NCBI GenBank assembly: GCA_019916065.1
Contig: CM034242.1
Coordinates: 46,312,626 to 46,376,625, forward strand
Source: Vitellaria paradoxa
Taxonomy: Eukaryota > Streptophyta > Magnoliopsida > Ericales > Sapotaceae
Reading direction: 5' to 3'
Length of the DNA: 64,000 bases
Position numbers and translations under genes: made by a program. The notes below the pieces were generated by a model. The model saw nothing but the letters and a program-made list of their open reading frames with translations, searched no databases and was not told the origin of the DNA. Positions 28,501 to 40,500 of the stretch are shown piece by piece. Numbering within the stretch: the stretch's first letter is position 1; each line of letters starts with the position of its first letter.

Positions 28501-31500
28501 AGGGATGTGGCGCCTTTCTGTACCAATGCTCGGCAAGCCGAGCATGGCTCATTTTTATTAAATGCTTAATTATTACAAGCTTTTGGAATTGCTTTACTTG
28601 CTTTCATAAAAGAAAAGCTTTCCAAGGAATGTACATAATCTTAAAGGAATGTACATAATCTTAAATAATGAATGTACAACAACATTAATGAAAGTACAAC
28701 TTCAAGTGGGCTATATTCCACGGCCTTTTGATTGGCTTTCCTTCCATGTCAGTCAACCTGTAAGCCCTATTGCCGAGCACTTCTGAGACGAGAAATGGTT
28801 CCTCCTAATTGGCTCCAAGTTTTCCTTCTGTCTGGTCCTTTCTGCTTCCCATCAGTTTTCTTAACACAAAGTCGCCAGCTTTGAATTCTCTGTGTCGGAC
28901 CCCTTTGTTAAATTTTCTCCTTGTTTCTTGCTGGTAGTTGGCTAACCTTAATGTGGCAAGTTCCCTCCGTTCATCAATCAAATCTAGGCTCATTGCCATT
29001 GCTTTATCATTTTCTCCTTTATCAAAGGCTTAAGTCCTGATGCTCGGCAAGCCAACTTACAGTGGAATGACAGCTTCAACTCTATAAGCCAGAGAGAAGG
29101 GAGATTCTCCAGTTGATCGTCTTGGGGTTGTTCGGTAGGTCCAAAGCACTGATGGCAATTCATCTACCCATTTCCTTTTTGCTGCCTCCAGTCTTTTCTT
29201 GATACCACTGAGAATAACTTTGTTTGTAGCTTCAGCTTGACCATTGCTTTGGGGGTAAGCTGGTGTTGGGTAAACATTTTTTATCCCATATCTGGAGCAA
29301 TATTCCCTAAATGGGGCACTGTCAAATTGTGTCCCATTGTCGGAAATAAGTGTCATAGGGATACCATACCTGGTAATGATGCTCTTCCAGACAAATCAAA
29401 TGGTATCAGCATCTCTGATGTGAGCCAAAGGTTCTGCTTCCACCCATTTAGTGAAGTAGTCAGTGTCGACCACTAGAAATTTTCTATTCCCTGAAACGGT
29501 AGGCAGTAGTCCCACAATGTCGAGCCCCCATTGAGTAAATGGCCAGGGACTGGTTAGTGGGCTGAGTTATTGTGCTGGCTGGTGAGGTATGGGAGCAAAC
29601 TTCTGGCATTTCTTGCACTTTCGAACATAAGCTTGAGCCTCATTTCCCATCCTCGGCCACCAATATCCTTGTGTAATGGCTCTGTGTGCCAACGACCTGC
29701 TCCCGGTATGTGCTCCACAGATTCCTTCATGTAGCTCATAGAGGAAATCTTGCACTTTAACAGGATGAACACAAAGGAGGTAAGGACCTGTGAAGGACTT
29801 CTTGTACAGCTTATGATCAGGAGAAAGCCAAAACCTGGTAGCTTTTATTCTCAGTTTCCTCACTTCTGTTTTGTTCTCTGGGAGAGTACCATCCTTTAGG
29901 TAAAAAATGATTGGGTCCATCCAAGATGGAGCCACTTCAGTACACATTACCTCTTCATCTTTTACAATGCTTGGCTTCTTTAGAACTTCCATGAAAACCT
30001 GGTCTGTCAGCCTTAATCGAGAAGAGGTAGCCAGTGTAGCAAGTGCATTAGCATGAGTATTATGGTCTCTCTCAATTAGCTCCACGCTAGCTTTATTAAA
30101 ATCTTCAATCTTCTTTTTTGCTAACTGTAGATACTCCGCCATCTTCTCACTTCTAGCCACATACTGTCCCTTCAGTTGGTTGGCAACCAACTGAGAGTCA
30201 GTCTTTATTATCACATCTTTTGCCATCAATCGCCGAGCAATGTTGAGCCCAGCTAGGAGAGCTTCATACTCCGCCTCGTTATTAGTAGCCTCAAATTTAA
30301 GCTTTATTGCAATTCAATAGCGACCCCTTCTGGCGTGGTCAAAACAATGCCTACGCCAGCTCCCTTCCTAGACGAAGACCTATCAACCTCGATTTGCCAA
30401 GGTTGTGGGGCATTCCCGTGTTCGGCTGGGGCTTCAGATCTTACTTCTACTTGCCATACTTCTTGTGCCGGACTTGGAGCTAGGGTGGTAAATTCTGCTA
30501 CAAAATCAGCCAAAACTTGAGCTTTTATTGCGGTTCTCGGAATAAACTTTATATCCAATGCTCCGAGGGAGACTGTCCATTTGGCCATCCTCCAAGATAC
30601 ATCGGCCCTTTTCAATAAATGGCCAACTGGCTGGTCAGTCACCACCTGAATGGTATGGGTATGAAAGTAATGGGCTAACTTCCTAGAAGCCATTACCAAT
30701 GCCAAGGTCAACTTTTCTAGGGGAAAGTATCTGGTCTCTGCTCCCTGCATCGTCTTGCTCACATAGTAAATTGGGTGCTGCTTTTCTTTTTCCTCCCTTA
30801 GCAAGACGGCACTGACTACATGTTTTGAAACCGCCAAATACAGTTGCAAAATGTCCTCCGGCTGTGGTGTTTAGAGTATCAAGATGGTTGTCAGATATTC
30901 TTTGAGTTTGTCCAGTGCTTTATCAGCCTCAGCGTCCCATTGCATTTTATTCGCACCTCTCAGTAATCTGAAGAATGGTCGGCACTTATCAGATGATCTG
31001 CTAATGAACCGATTGAGCACCGCCACCATCCCTGTGCGCTTTTGGACTTCCTTTTTAGTGCGCGGAGGAAAAAGAGATTTGATGGCTTGTATTTGATCAG
31101 GATCAGCTTCGATTCCCCTCCTGCTCACCAGGTGGCCCAAAAATTTGCCCGAGCTGACACCAAAAACGCACTTGGCAGCATTTAGTTTCAACCCATACTT
31201 GTCGAGGGTGGAAAAGATATGCTGGAGATGTTGAAGATGAGTGTTCGGCTCCTTACTTTTTACCACCATATCATCAATGTAGACTTTCCATAGTCTGTCT
31301 ATGGTCCTCTTTGAATATCTTCGTGACTAACCGTTGGTAGGTGGCTCCAGCATTCTTCAATTCAAATGGCATAACCCTGTAATAGTATATCTCTCGCGGG
31401 GTTATGAAAAAAGTTTTTTCCTCGTCAGGGCCGTACATAGGGATCTGGTGGTATCCCCGATATGCGTCAAGGAAGGACTTCCTGGAACACCCAGCCGTTG

Positions 31501-34500
31501 AATCAACAAGTTGGTCGATTTTCGGCAGGGGAAATGGATCCTTTGGGCAGGCTTTATTCAGGTCCGTGTAATCTACGCAAACTCTCCACTTTCTATTTTT
31601 TTTCTTGACTACGACTGTGTTGGCCAACCACTCCGGGTAAGAAACTTCCTTGACGGCCTCGGCCTCCAACAGTCTACCAACCTCTTCTATGACGGCCTCT
31701 GTATGCTGGAGAGCTGATTTCTTTGCCTTTTGTACCACAGGTTTTGCCCCCGGATTCACATTCAGCTTATGAGTCATAATTTCGGGAGAAATACCTGGCA
31801 TTTCATGCGGAGTCCAGGCGAATGTTCCAATGTTTTTCAACAGCATCTCCGTTAATTCCAGCTTCTCTTCGGCGCTCAAATTTGAGCCAACTAGAAAGAA
31901 CTTGTCGTCCTCAACGGGACTGACTTGATACTTCTCTAACCCTTCAACAGCTTTCTTCTGGGGATCACCGCCAACATCATCAATCTTTGGGGTGTCCTCG
32001 GACAGCTCAGTCAATTGAACTTGCTCGGGAATAGTCTTGGACTTGAGGGCTGCCGTGAAGCACTTTTGAGAGACGTCTTGGTCCCCCAAGATCGCAATCA
32101 CTTCCTCAACATTTGGAAACTTCAGCACCTGATGATAGGTTGAAGGGACCGCCTTCAGGGCGTGAATCCACGAGCTTCCTACTATAGCATTGTAGGAAGA
32201 AGGGAAATCCACCACAATGAACTCAACCTCTTATTCCACTGGGCCTACATGTACAGGAATAACAACCCTGTCCAGAGGCCAGACAGGGGCAGAATTGAAC
32301 CCTATGAGGGGGCATTTTGCCGGCTCCAAATTTTCTGCAGTCAATCCAAGCTTTTTAAACAAGATCAGGAACATGACCTCCATTGAGCTTCCAGCGTCAA
32401 CTAGAATCCTCCTCACTTCGGAGTCGAACATGCACAAAGTAATTACGAGAGCATCATTATGCGGCATCCGAACACCAGAGTGCTCGTCTTCGCAAAATGT
32501 GATTCTATCTACGGCTGCTTTTCTCAGGCGCTTGCTCGGCTGGCCTGCGATACTCAAGATTTTCTGTCTTTAAACGGGGGAGCAGTTGATGACGCTGTGG
32601 GGCTGTTTGATGCGGCACAACAATTGAAAGTAAAGAAAGAATAGAGAGAAAGCAAGAGAAAGAAGAAAGTAGAGAAGAAGAGAAGAAGAATTAGAAGAAA
32701 AGAGGGGAAAGAAAAACACAGCCACCAATATTATTCAATCAATCAATCAATCCCCTTCTGTTAACCCTAATTAGGATTTAAATAGAAAACATCATGGGCC
32801 TAACACAAAAGGCCTAAAATAAAATAAACCGATACTAAAATAGCCCAAAAACAAATGGGTCCAAGTAACCTCTAATAATATAAACTCATTATTAATAAAG
32901 CCCAAAACAAATGGGCCCAAATAATAAATAAAATAATAATAATAATAATAAAAGAAATAAAAATCTAGATGATGTCCTCATCAATTCTCCCGGACTGAGA
33001 AGAACTCGACTCCGTCGAGTTAAAAACTTGGCACTGTTATCATGTCGCATTTTCCACTTTACAAGATATCTTTGGAGTTGAAGGAAAATGAGATCCTCAA
33101 CATCGAACACAGATAGGCAACGCTGAAGAGGTGGAGGAACTGGAACCGGCATAAAAATATCTCCATAACCTACAGACAATATTTGAGGCCCAAAGATGCC
33201 TCCACAAGATAACAAGTTCTCCACATGCCAAATTACGACAAAACTCATATCACATGGCAAAGTGAAAAAAATTGCATTGGGACTAGGATCACAAAAGATA
33301 TAGAATGGCCCAACATTTTCGGCATGCAAATTTTGGTAAGACGATATGAGGTAGTAAGTATGCAATGCATAAGTCATCATTAAGTTACATCCATTAAATT
33401 CTTTATTCCCATCAATAACATAAGTAGGAAATTTATAATAATTATTACTCAACCCAATTTTTCAATTAATATCAGCATTATAAAAAAGGAGTGGAATACA
33501 TGGATGAGAATAAGTGATGAGTGATGATGTAACTGAACTTGTCAAATTAAAATCCCTCAAAAACGGACGAATGAAATGAGACTCAATGATATCGATAGAA
33601 TAGTGGTAAGACATGCCACATATAACTTGTAAAAAAAATTGTTCAATGTATGCAAGAATGTCTCTGTTATACACTAGAAGTGAGGAGGACTCATGCAATT
33701 GAATGATCTCATGGAAGAACAATTTGGACATAGACTCAAAGAACTCCCAACGGATGAAGTCACTAAGTAAAACTCTTGAGATGCTTAAATAATATCCCCT
33801 GAAAAAGTAACCATCACTAATGATAGAGTCTATGCAATCTTGACGATCATTATTCATGATGTCCTCAAATAAACCAACAAAATCAATGTAAGATGACGGT
33901 GGAACCAATTCAACCACTTCAGACACATTTTGAGAATTTGGTGACTCGTCATAATCAAATGTCAAAAGAGGAGAATCAATAAGAGAATCACAAGTGTCAA
34001 CAGAAACAATAGGGGCGCCAGGTTTAGGAGATGGACGGTGTAACTCGATAGTTTGTATAGGGCACTTTGACTCTGACATAGACTCATAAGACTCAAACTT
34101 ATAATATTTTTCAATTTCTAAAGCTTTGGAATAAGCTTCATTTAACGTCTTATGAGTGTATCGCTGAACTACCTCATGGATGCAAGGCCTTAGCCTAAGA
34201 ATAAATCTACTGATGTCACAAGGCTCATTTTGAAAGTTAGACCACTTCCTAAGAGTTTTAAATTGATCAAAATAGTCATCAATAGAAGAATCCTCCTGTT
34301 TAAGACGCATTAACTGAGACCATGCCTTATCTATAAAACTTTTAGGAACAAATCGATCACTCAAAATTTGTTTCATCAAAGCCCATTGAGTAACATGTCT
34401 ATGGTATAACTCAACTGTTTGCCAATACTCTCTAGCATAATTGGTCAATCTTGTTTTGGCCAGACGAATACATTGGTCATCAGACAGGTCGTGATAGTTA

Positions 34501-37500
34501 AAAATGTATTCGATATCATCTATCCAGTCAAGAAACCCAGGAGGATCGATAGTGCCACTAAAATAGGGAGGATCTTTGACGTAAGTTTGATGAATAGAAT
34601 GAAGTCCTACTTTATTATTCCAATATAGTTGGTTTTCGAAATTCATGGCAAAAGGGCAGAAGTAATTTTTTTTTTTAATGCTGATATTAAAGAAAATTGA
34701 AAAAGAAAGTAATAAAAATATAAAATCCTAATATGCTTAAAATAGGAATAACAAATCTAATAAATGAAACTCAACAAATAATTTAGGCAAGCAATGGGTG
34801 AGTGATTTTTTTTTTTTTTTTTTAAGATGGGCAACAATTAACTAAATTCAAAAGGGAAATAGGAAGTAGGATAAATGAAACAAATAGGCAAGGTTCAAGT
34901 TCAAATTTATGCAATTCATGGTGCCATATGATATAAGCATTTATCATAATTAACAATGAGAGAATTGTATCTAATCCAAACCTTTGCGTCAAACTATATA
35001 AAGTGTTCACTTTTGAAACATCCGAATAAGTAGTTGGCTGTCTTGTTGCTTAAAATTTTCCAAAATAGATTGATAGAGTATTCTGCAATTCATTGAAAGT
35101 CGCCGGAGGTTCGCCGGAAAAGCTGCCGGAGGTCGCTAGAGGTCACCGGGGTCACCTGGGAGTTCACTAGAGGCAGGTGGTGTGGTTGGACTTTGCCGGA
35201 AAAATCGCCGGCCGGTCGCCGGAGGTTGTTGGGATCACCGGTGAGTTCGCTGGAGGTAGGTGATTCCGGTGGTGTAGGTCGCCGGAGCTGGGTGTAGCCG
35301 GAAATACATGAAAGTGTATACGAAGGTCTTGAGGGTGACGACGCGTACGCGTATGGCAGCGGCAGCGGCTAGGTTTTTTTTTTTCTCACGGCTGAAAATG
35401 GTGATTTGATATTTTTCTTTTGCACCAGGGATTCGCTCTGATACCAAGTTGATGCGGCACAACAATTGAAAGTAAAGAAAGAATAGAGAGAACGCAAGAG
35501 AAAGAAGAAAGTAGAGAAGAAGAGACGAAGAATTAGAAGAAAAGAGGGGAAAGAAAAACACAGCCACCAATATTATTCAATCAATCAATCAATCCCCTTC
35601 TGTTAACCCTAATTAGGGTTTAAATAGAAAATATCATGGGCCTAACACAAAAGGCCTAAAATAAAATAAACCGATACTAAAATAGCCCAAAAACAAATGG
35701 GTCCAAATAACCTCTAATAATATAAACTCATTATTAATAAAGCCCAAAACAAATGGGCCCAAATAATAAATAAAATAATAATAATAATAATAAAAGAAAT
35801 AAAAATCTAGATGATGTCCTCATCACTGTTGCTCCATATGGATAACATGGATGACTGCAGGCCTTGGAATATCTCTGCGCGGCCTGGCTCTCGGCGGGGG
35901 CTGTACTTCCTCGGCATTCTCATCCCCAAGCTATCTCATCTCGTTGCCTCCTGTGCTCTCTGTCCTGGGGAGCTACCTCTTTGGTTCTGACCTCATCTAC
36001 GAATTCTTTCAAGTGGCTTTTCCGTACCAACTCCTCCAGGTGTTGCCGTAGTGATCGGCAGAACCCGGTGCGGTGCCCATATCTTGATGGTATGCGTAGT
36101 AATCCTTGGAGTTCTCCTTTCCAGGAAAATCTGGAAGTTTCCCAGGCCATCTAAAATATGGCTTATTCTTGATTTGAGGGAGGATCCTGAAGATCGGCAC
36201 CTTGAACACTGTATTGATCCGCCTCGAAGACGGATTTCTCTTCATCTAGGAATTTGGGGCCTTTTCCTCTGCTTTTATTTCCTCTTTGGCCTTGGGATCT
36301 TGCCTCCTTCTGTTCGGCCGGCTTTGTCTCGTCCTCCACCTTAGCATATTTTTCAATCTGGCACATGAGGTTAGACATATTGGCTGCGGGCTTTTTGGTC
36401 AAAGAGAGCCACAAGCCTATCCTCTTTTCGCAACCCCAACTTGAATGAAGTGACGGCCAGTTGCTCCGAACACTCCCCCACCTCATTGTAGAGCTCTAAA
36501 TACCGGCGGGAGTAATCTTTTAACGATTCCCCAGCTTTCCTTTTCATGGTGAGGAGAACGTCGGTGGTATTTGGTTGTTTTGTGTTAGCCAAAAACTAGG
36601 TGACGAACTCCTCGGCCAGTTGCTGCTAGCTCCGGATACTGCCAGGGGGCAACTTATGGAACCATTGTAGTGCCGTATCCCCCAAACTAGAAGAGAATAC
36701 TCTGCACATGAGATGATCATTACTGCTCCATAGCATCATGGCCTGCATATAATGGCGATAGTGGGCCAAAGGGTCAGTCTTTCCATCATAGAGGTTAAGC
36801 CTTGGAGTTTGGAACTTCTCCGGAGGCTCTGCTTCACTAATTTCATTAGTGAACGGAGAGGCTGAGATCCTCCCCAAAGCTTTCCTCGCCATCATACGTG
36901 TGTTTTGGTCCTGGGCACCCCACTCCTCTTCGTGCCCCCATTCCTCTACCTTCATTTTTCCCGCCCTTTTGCGTCTCGTAGTTACCTCTTCCTCATCAGA
37001 GTAATCCGTATCTTTTGAATGCGCTTCTCGAGTCTTTTTTAATGAGCCATTTTTAAGGTATGCTTTGGTGAGCGGGCCAACGCCAGATTTCATGCCACGT
37101 TCTCCAACAGTTTTAACACGGCGCACGCCCTTCCTGGGAGGAATGACATCGCGTCGCGAGTAAGAGCGCACCTCTCCTTGTTATTGAGTATCTCCTTCAT
37201 CTTCCTCAATGGGGTTTTCATAGAGAGCATCATAACTTTCGTCTGACTCTGAATCAGATTGATTAGAGTCAATTTCATGGCCCATAGTAGGCTTTCCCTT
37301 CTCCTTGCTTAATTCCAAAAGAATTTCTTCCAATTCTATTTGCTTTTCGCTGGCCTTAGCCATCAATTCCGCTCTTCGCTTTATTGCCTCTGGATCTTCC
37401 GTTTTCTTTCTCCTGGCATGCTCCAGACCCGGAGTCTGGATAACTAGTGCACCCCCTTTGGTCTTAGTCGGGGTAGAACCGTCCCCCACTCGTGGAGAGT

Positions 37501-40500
37501 GTGGGGGAGTGGTGTTTCCTCCTAAAGTCATAGTGAAAATGACTGCTAGAAAACTCAATAAAGAACTGGGTGAAATGCTAATGATCAACAAGACAGGGCT
37601 AAACAACGAGCCCCACGGTGGGCGCCAAATGTTCGGCTGTAAATTTTACCGCCGGAACTGCTGATCACGCCAATTGGGAATTCGCCCGTTAATCTGCCGA
37701 ACAAAGACAAGAGAAAGATTACGGCCGGAGAGGGGGTCTCTGGCCGAAAAATCCTCTAATGCTTAAGTCAGCCAATCGCTTTTGAGAGATAACTTTTTCA
37801 GAGAAAATGAGTAATCATATAAGTTGGTAATAGTCAGTTTCCCTTATTGTTGAGTCAGATCTCGTATTTATAGTAACGTAAAGTCATAAATAAAATAATA
37901 CCTGGGATATGATTGTATTCAGGCATCCAAGTACTCTCTCATTTTCCTTGTTTTAAATGCCTTTCACTTCTCATTTAATACCCCATACTTTCATTAAATG
38001 CTCTTGGTAAGGGAAGACGGCGGAATAGCCGGAATCCAGTTGTCAAACTGTCTTTCTGTCACATCAGTCAACTACTCTTAACGAAACGAACTAACTTAGT
38101 TCCTTCCTTAGAGATAAATACTTAGTTCAATCATAACTATGGTGCATTTATGGTTGTGAGCTCTTGTTAATGCTGTGGGTCTCAGGCCTAACATTTATTA
38201 GCCGCCAATCGATGGGCCGAACAAAGTAACTACTTAGGTCTTCGGCTACTGCCACGTAGCAACAGATTATCCATAGATACTGGGAATCAAGGTATCTATT
38301 GTATTATTAATCCAAAGATGTGTGTCAATGTATAACACTCACGCGGAACGCTCGTGCAATCAATTAACTATTCGGCAGAATGTCACGTGTCACATGTCAA
38401 AGTGTTCGGTCAATGACTATGTGGCACAGTCAAATATGTTCGGCATTGGGCCACGTGACACCTTGACTATACTGTTCGGCACTTCATATGTCAAAGTATT
38501 ATTTTATCCAACAATAGGTTGCTTACATTAGGTGACCACCGTCCACGGTTGCCAGAGAGGCAATAGATGAACACGCGCTAGCATGTGTGCTTAGAAGCTT
38601 CATGGGTGAGATCTGGTATAGGAAGCTTTTACAGCACATGGGAGCGCATGACTGAGTGGTAGATGGTCGACCTTTAGAGGTTGTGGTTGCTAGTGGTCGA
38701 CAGTGATGCGCCGATGATTGAAAAGATCAACGGTGATTGAAGAAGCGACGGTGAGCAAGTGTTAGGGTTTCTTGGTATTTTTTTTATCGGTTCTTGCTCT
38801 AATACCAAGTTAGAAGAAAGGAATAGTAGGTTTGGGAGAGAGAAATTATCTTCCCCCTCGTATTGTATTTATACTAATAACTTACACTAAATTAGGAAAT
38901 ACAATCAATTAATCAAACTAAATCAAATCCCTAAAAATCATCACAAATCACACATGGTAATTTTCCATGCTGGTTTGCAACTATTCATGTTGCTATCTCA
39001 CGTTACTTTTTGCTGCTGTCTCATATATCTTGCATCCTTTGTCGCTACTATCTCGAACTAGTTTTTTCTATATTTTACTGCTATCTCGCTGGTGCTTTCC
39101 TTCTTGTCTTGTAACCACTTCTGGTATTATCTCGTAGCAATTTTGGTTGTTTTCTCGCTACCATTTTGCTGGTGGCTTGGCCATTTTCATTGCCTTCTTG
39201 CAGATGCTTTTATCGTTGTTTTCAATTTCATTTGCAATGGATTAAGACAAATATTGCTGGAATTTTCATACTTGAATTTCTAAACTCAAGTTGGTGTCTA
39301 CTGTCTACTTTACCACCTTAAGGGGGAGTGTTAAGAGTATTATATAAATAATCTCCTTGATATTATTTACTATTACTATCCAAATTCTTTGACAGTATTT
39401 CCCAAATATTCTTTAAAATAAAATCTTCAAAATAATATATTCTTAATATTCTCTAAGATATTATGCATGATGTTAGAAGTTGTCCCACATCTATCCATAA
39501 AAAATGTTATTTCTTCCATATAAGAGATGGACTTTTCCCATCTTAACATGTAGATTTTAAGATTGAGACCCCTCCCCTCATGTGTTGTTAGATTTCTTGA
39601 CATGCTATCAAGGGGGTTTTTAACTGAATCTTACTATAGTTTACTCTTTGTCTATGTCCATACAGGCTAGCATAAGGGGGCTATTAGAAATCTCCCACAT
39701 TGTCTCATGAAAAAAGTTATTTCCCACATAAGTGGTGGATTTCCCTCACCTTAACACCTAGCTTTTAAGGTTGAAATCCCTTCTTTTATGTGTTGTTGAG
39801 CTTCTTGACACTTGATATTCTTAAGATTTATTTTCTCATTAGCATGGCCTTACTCAACTGCAAGCAGTCCTAGTCTTTATACAATTTATATAATCAAGTG
39901 AATACAGTTATTCCATCTCTTCCTTCTTAGCAATTCTCATTAGCAGATTCTCGTCGAACATATCCACTTTTTGGTGTTGCTTTAAGAGGCTTGCAGTTCT
40001 TGGTTTTCCCCATGTTCGCAAGTTTTCTGTCACGTATTCACTTTGAGGTTAATTGAGTTATGAAAAAATAGGTGAATGATGTTTATCTATGTTCACTGGG
40101 TCATGAGTGAGGATACTAGTTAGAATTGTGGATACTGGCATGGTTATAATCTGATGCACTATAGTTTCCATGTGGCATAAAGTATCCACAATGATCACCA
40201 TAATTGCCACCTCAACCATCCTTTAAGTTTCATTTGTTTCATTTCATTTCTTTTGTTTCTCATATTTTTACCAAATATTTATGCAATCGGCACCAACATG
40301 AACCACTTACTTCATAGCTATTTAATCTACCCTGCTACTTGGTTTTTTCCCATACAATACCATGTTTATCATTCTTAATCCTTCATGTCCATTTGAACTT
40401 GTCTTCTGTCCAAAAAGTTAATATCTTTACTCATTAGGTTACTCAATATACATGACGAATCTCGGACACCAGCCACATAGCTGGCATTAGGTTACTCAGT

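Larger units (their letters stand above)
32608..35825 (-). mobile_element. Nested non-autonomous LTR retrotransposon with a gag-like ORF only
   Basis: The 3,218-bp element has two 376-bp LTRs (32,608-32,983; 35,450-35,825) that differ at about five positions by hand count, and a CTGTT duplication. Reading on the minus strand, a primer-binding site TGGTATCAGAGCGAATCC (complementary type for initiator Met tRNA) lies just inside the 5' LTR. A GC-rich leader and a single gag-like frame follow. No protease, RT or integrase is present. This architecture matches the class called TR-GAG (terminal-repeat elements with a gag domain). It separates gag from pol of the Tat-type element and is younger than it, as both nesting and LTR identity show. 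Confidence 0.9.
23277..38513 (-). mobile_element. Ty3/gypsy LTR retrotransposon, Tat-type, minus orientation
   Basis: Two 884-bp LTRs (23,277-24,160 and 37,630-38,513) start TG and end CA and are flanked by the 5-bp duplication ATAGG (23,272-23,276; 38,514-38,518). A primer-binding site beginning TGGCGCC follows the 5' LTR (minus strand, just left of 37,630). A purine-rich GAGTGGGGGCAAAA precedes the 3' LTR (24,161-24,176, minus strand). Minus-strand order is gag, protease, RT, RNase H, a second RNase H, integrase. The second RNase H and an extra antisense ORF between pol and the 3' LTR fit the Tat lineage. The LTRs differ at roughly 45-50 of 884 positions by hand count. The element lies in an 18.8-kb HEXO3 intron, antisense to the gene, and carries a nested element. 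Confidence 0.92.

Noticed and set aside
27957..28544. CRISPR-like array
   Set aside because: The repeated unit is 146 bp with no separate repeat and spacer pattern, and it lies within a plant retrotransposon.
33462..34646. 394-aa ORF as a host gene
   Set aside because: It lies between two 376-bp LTRs with a target duplication and has a gag-like domain, so it belongs to the nested element.
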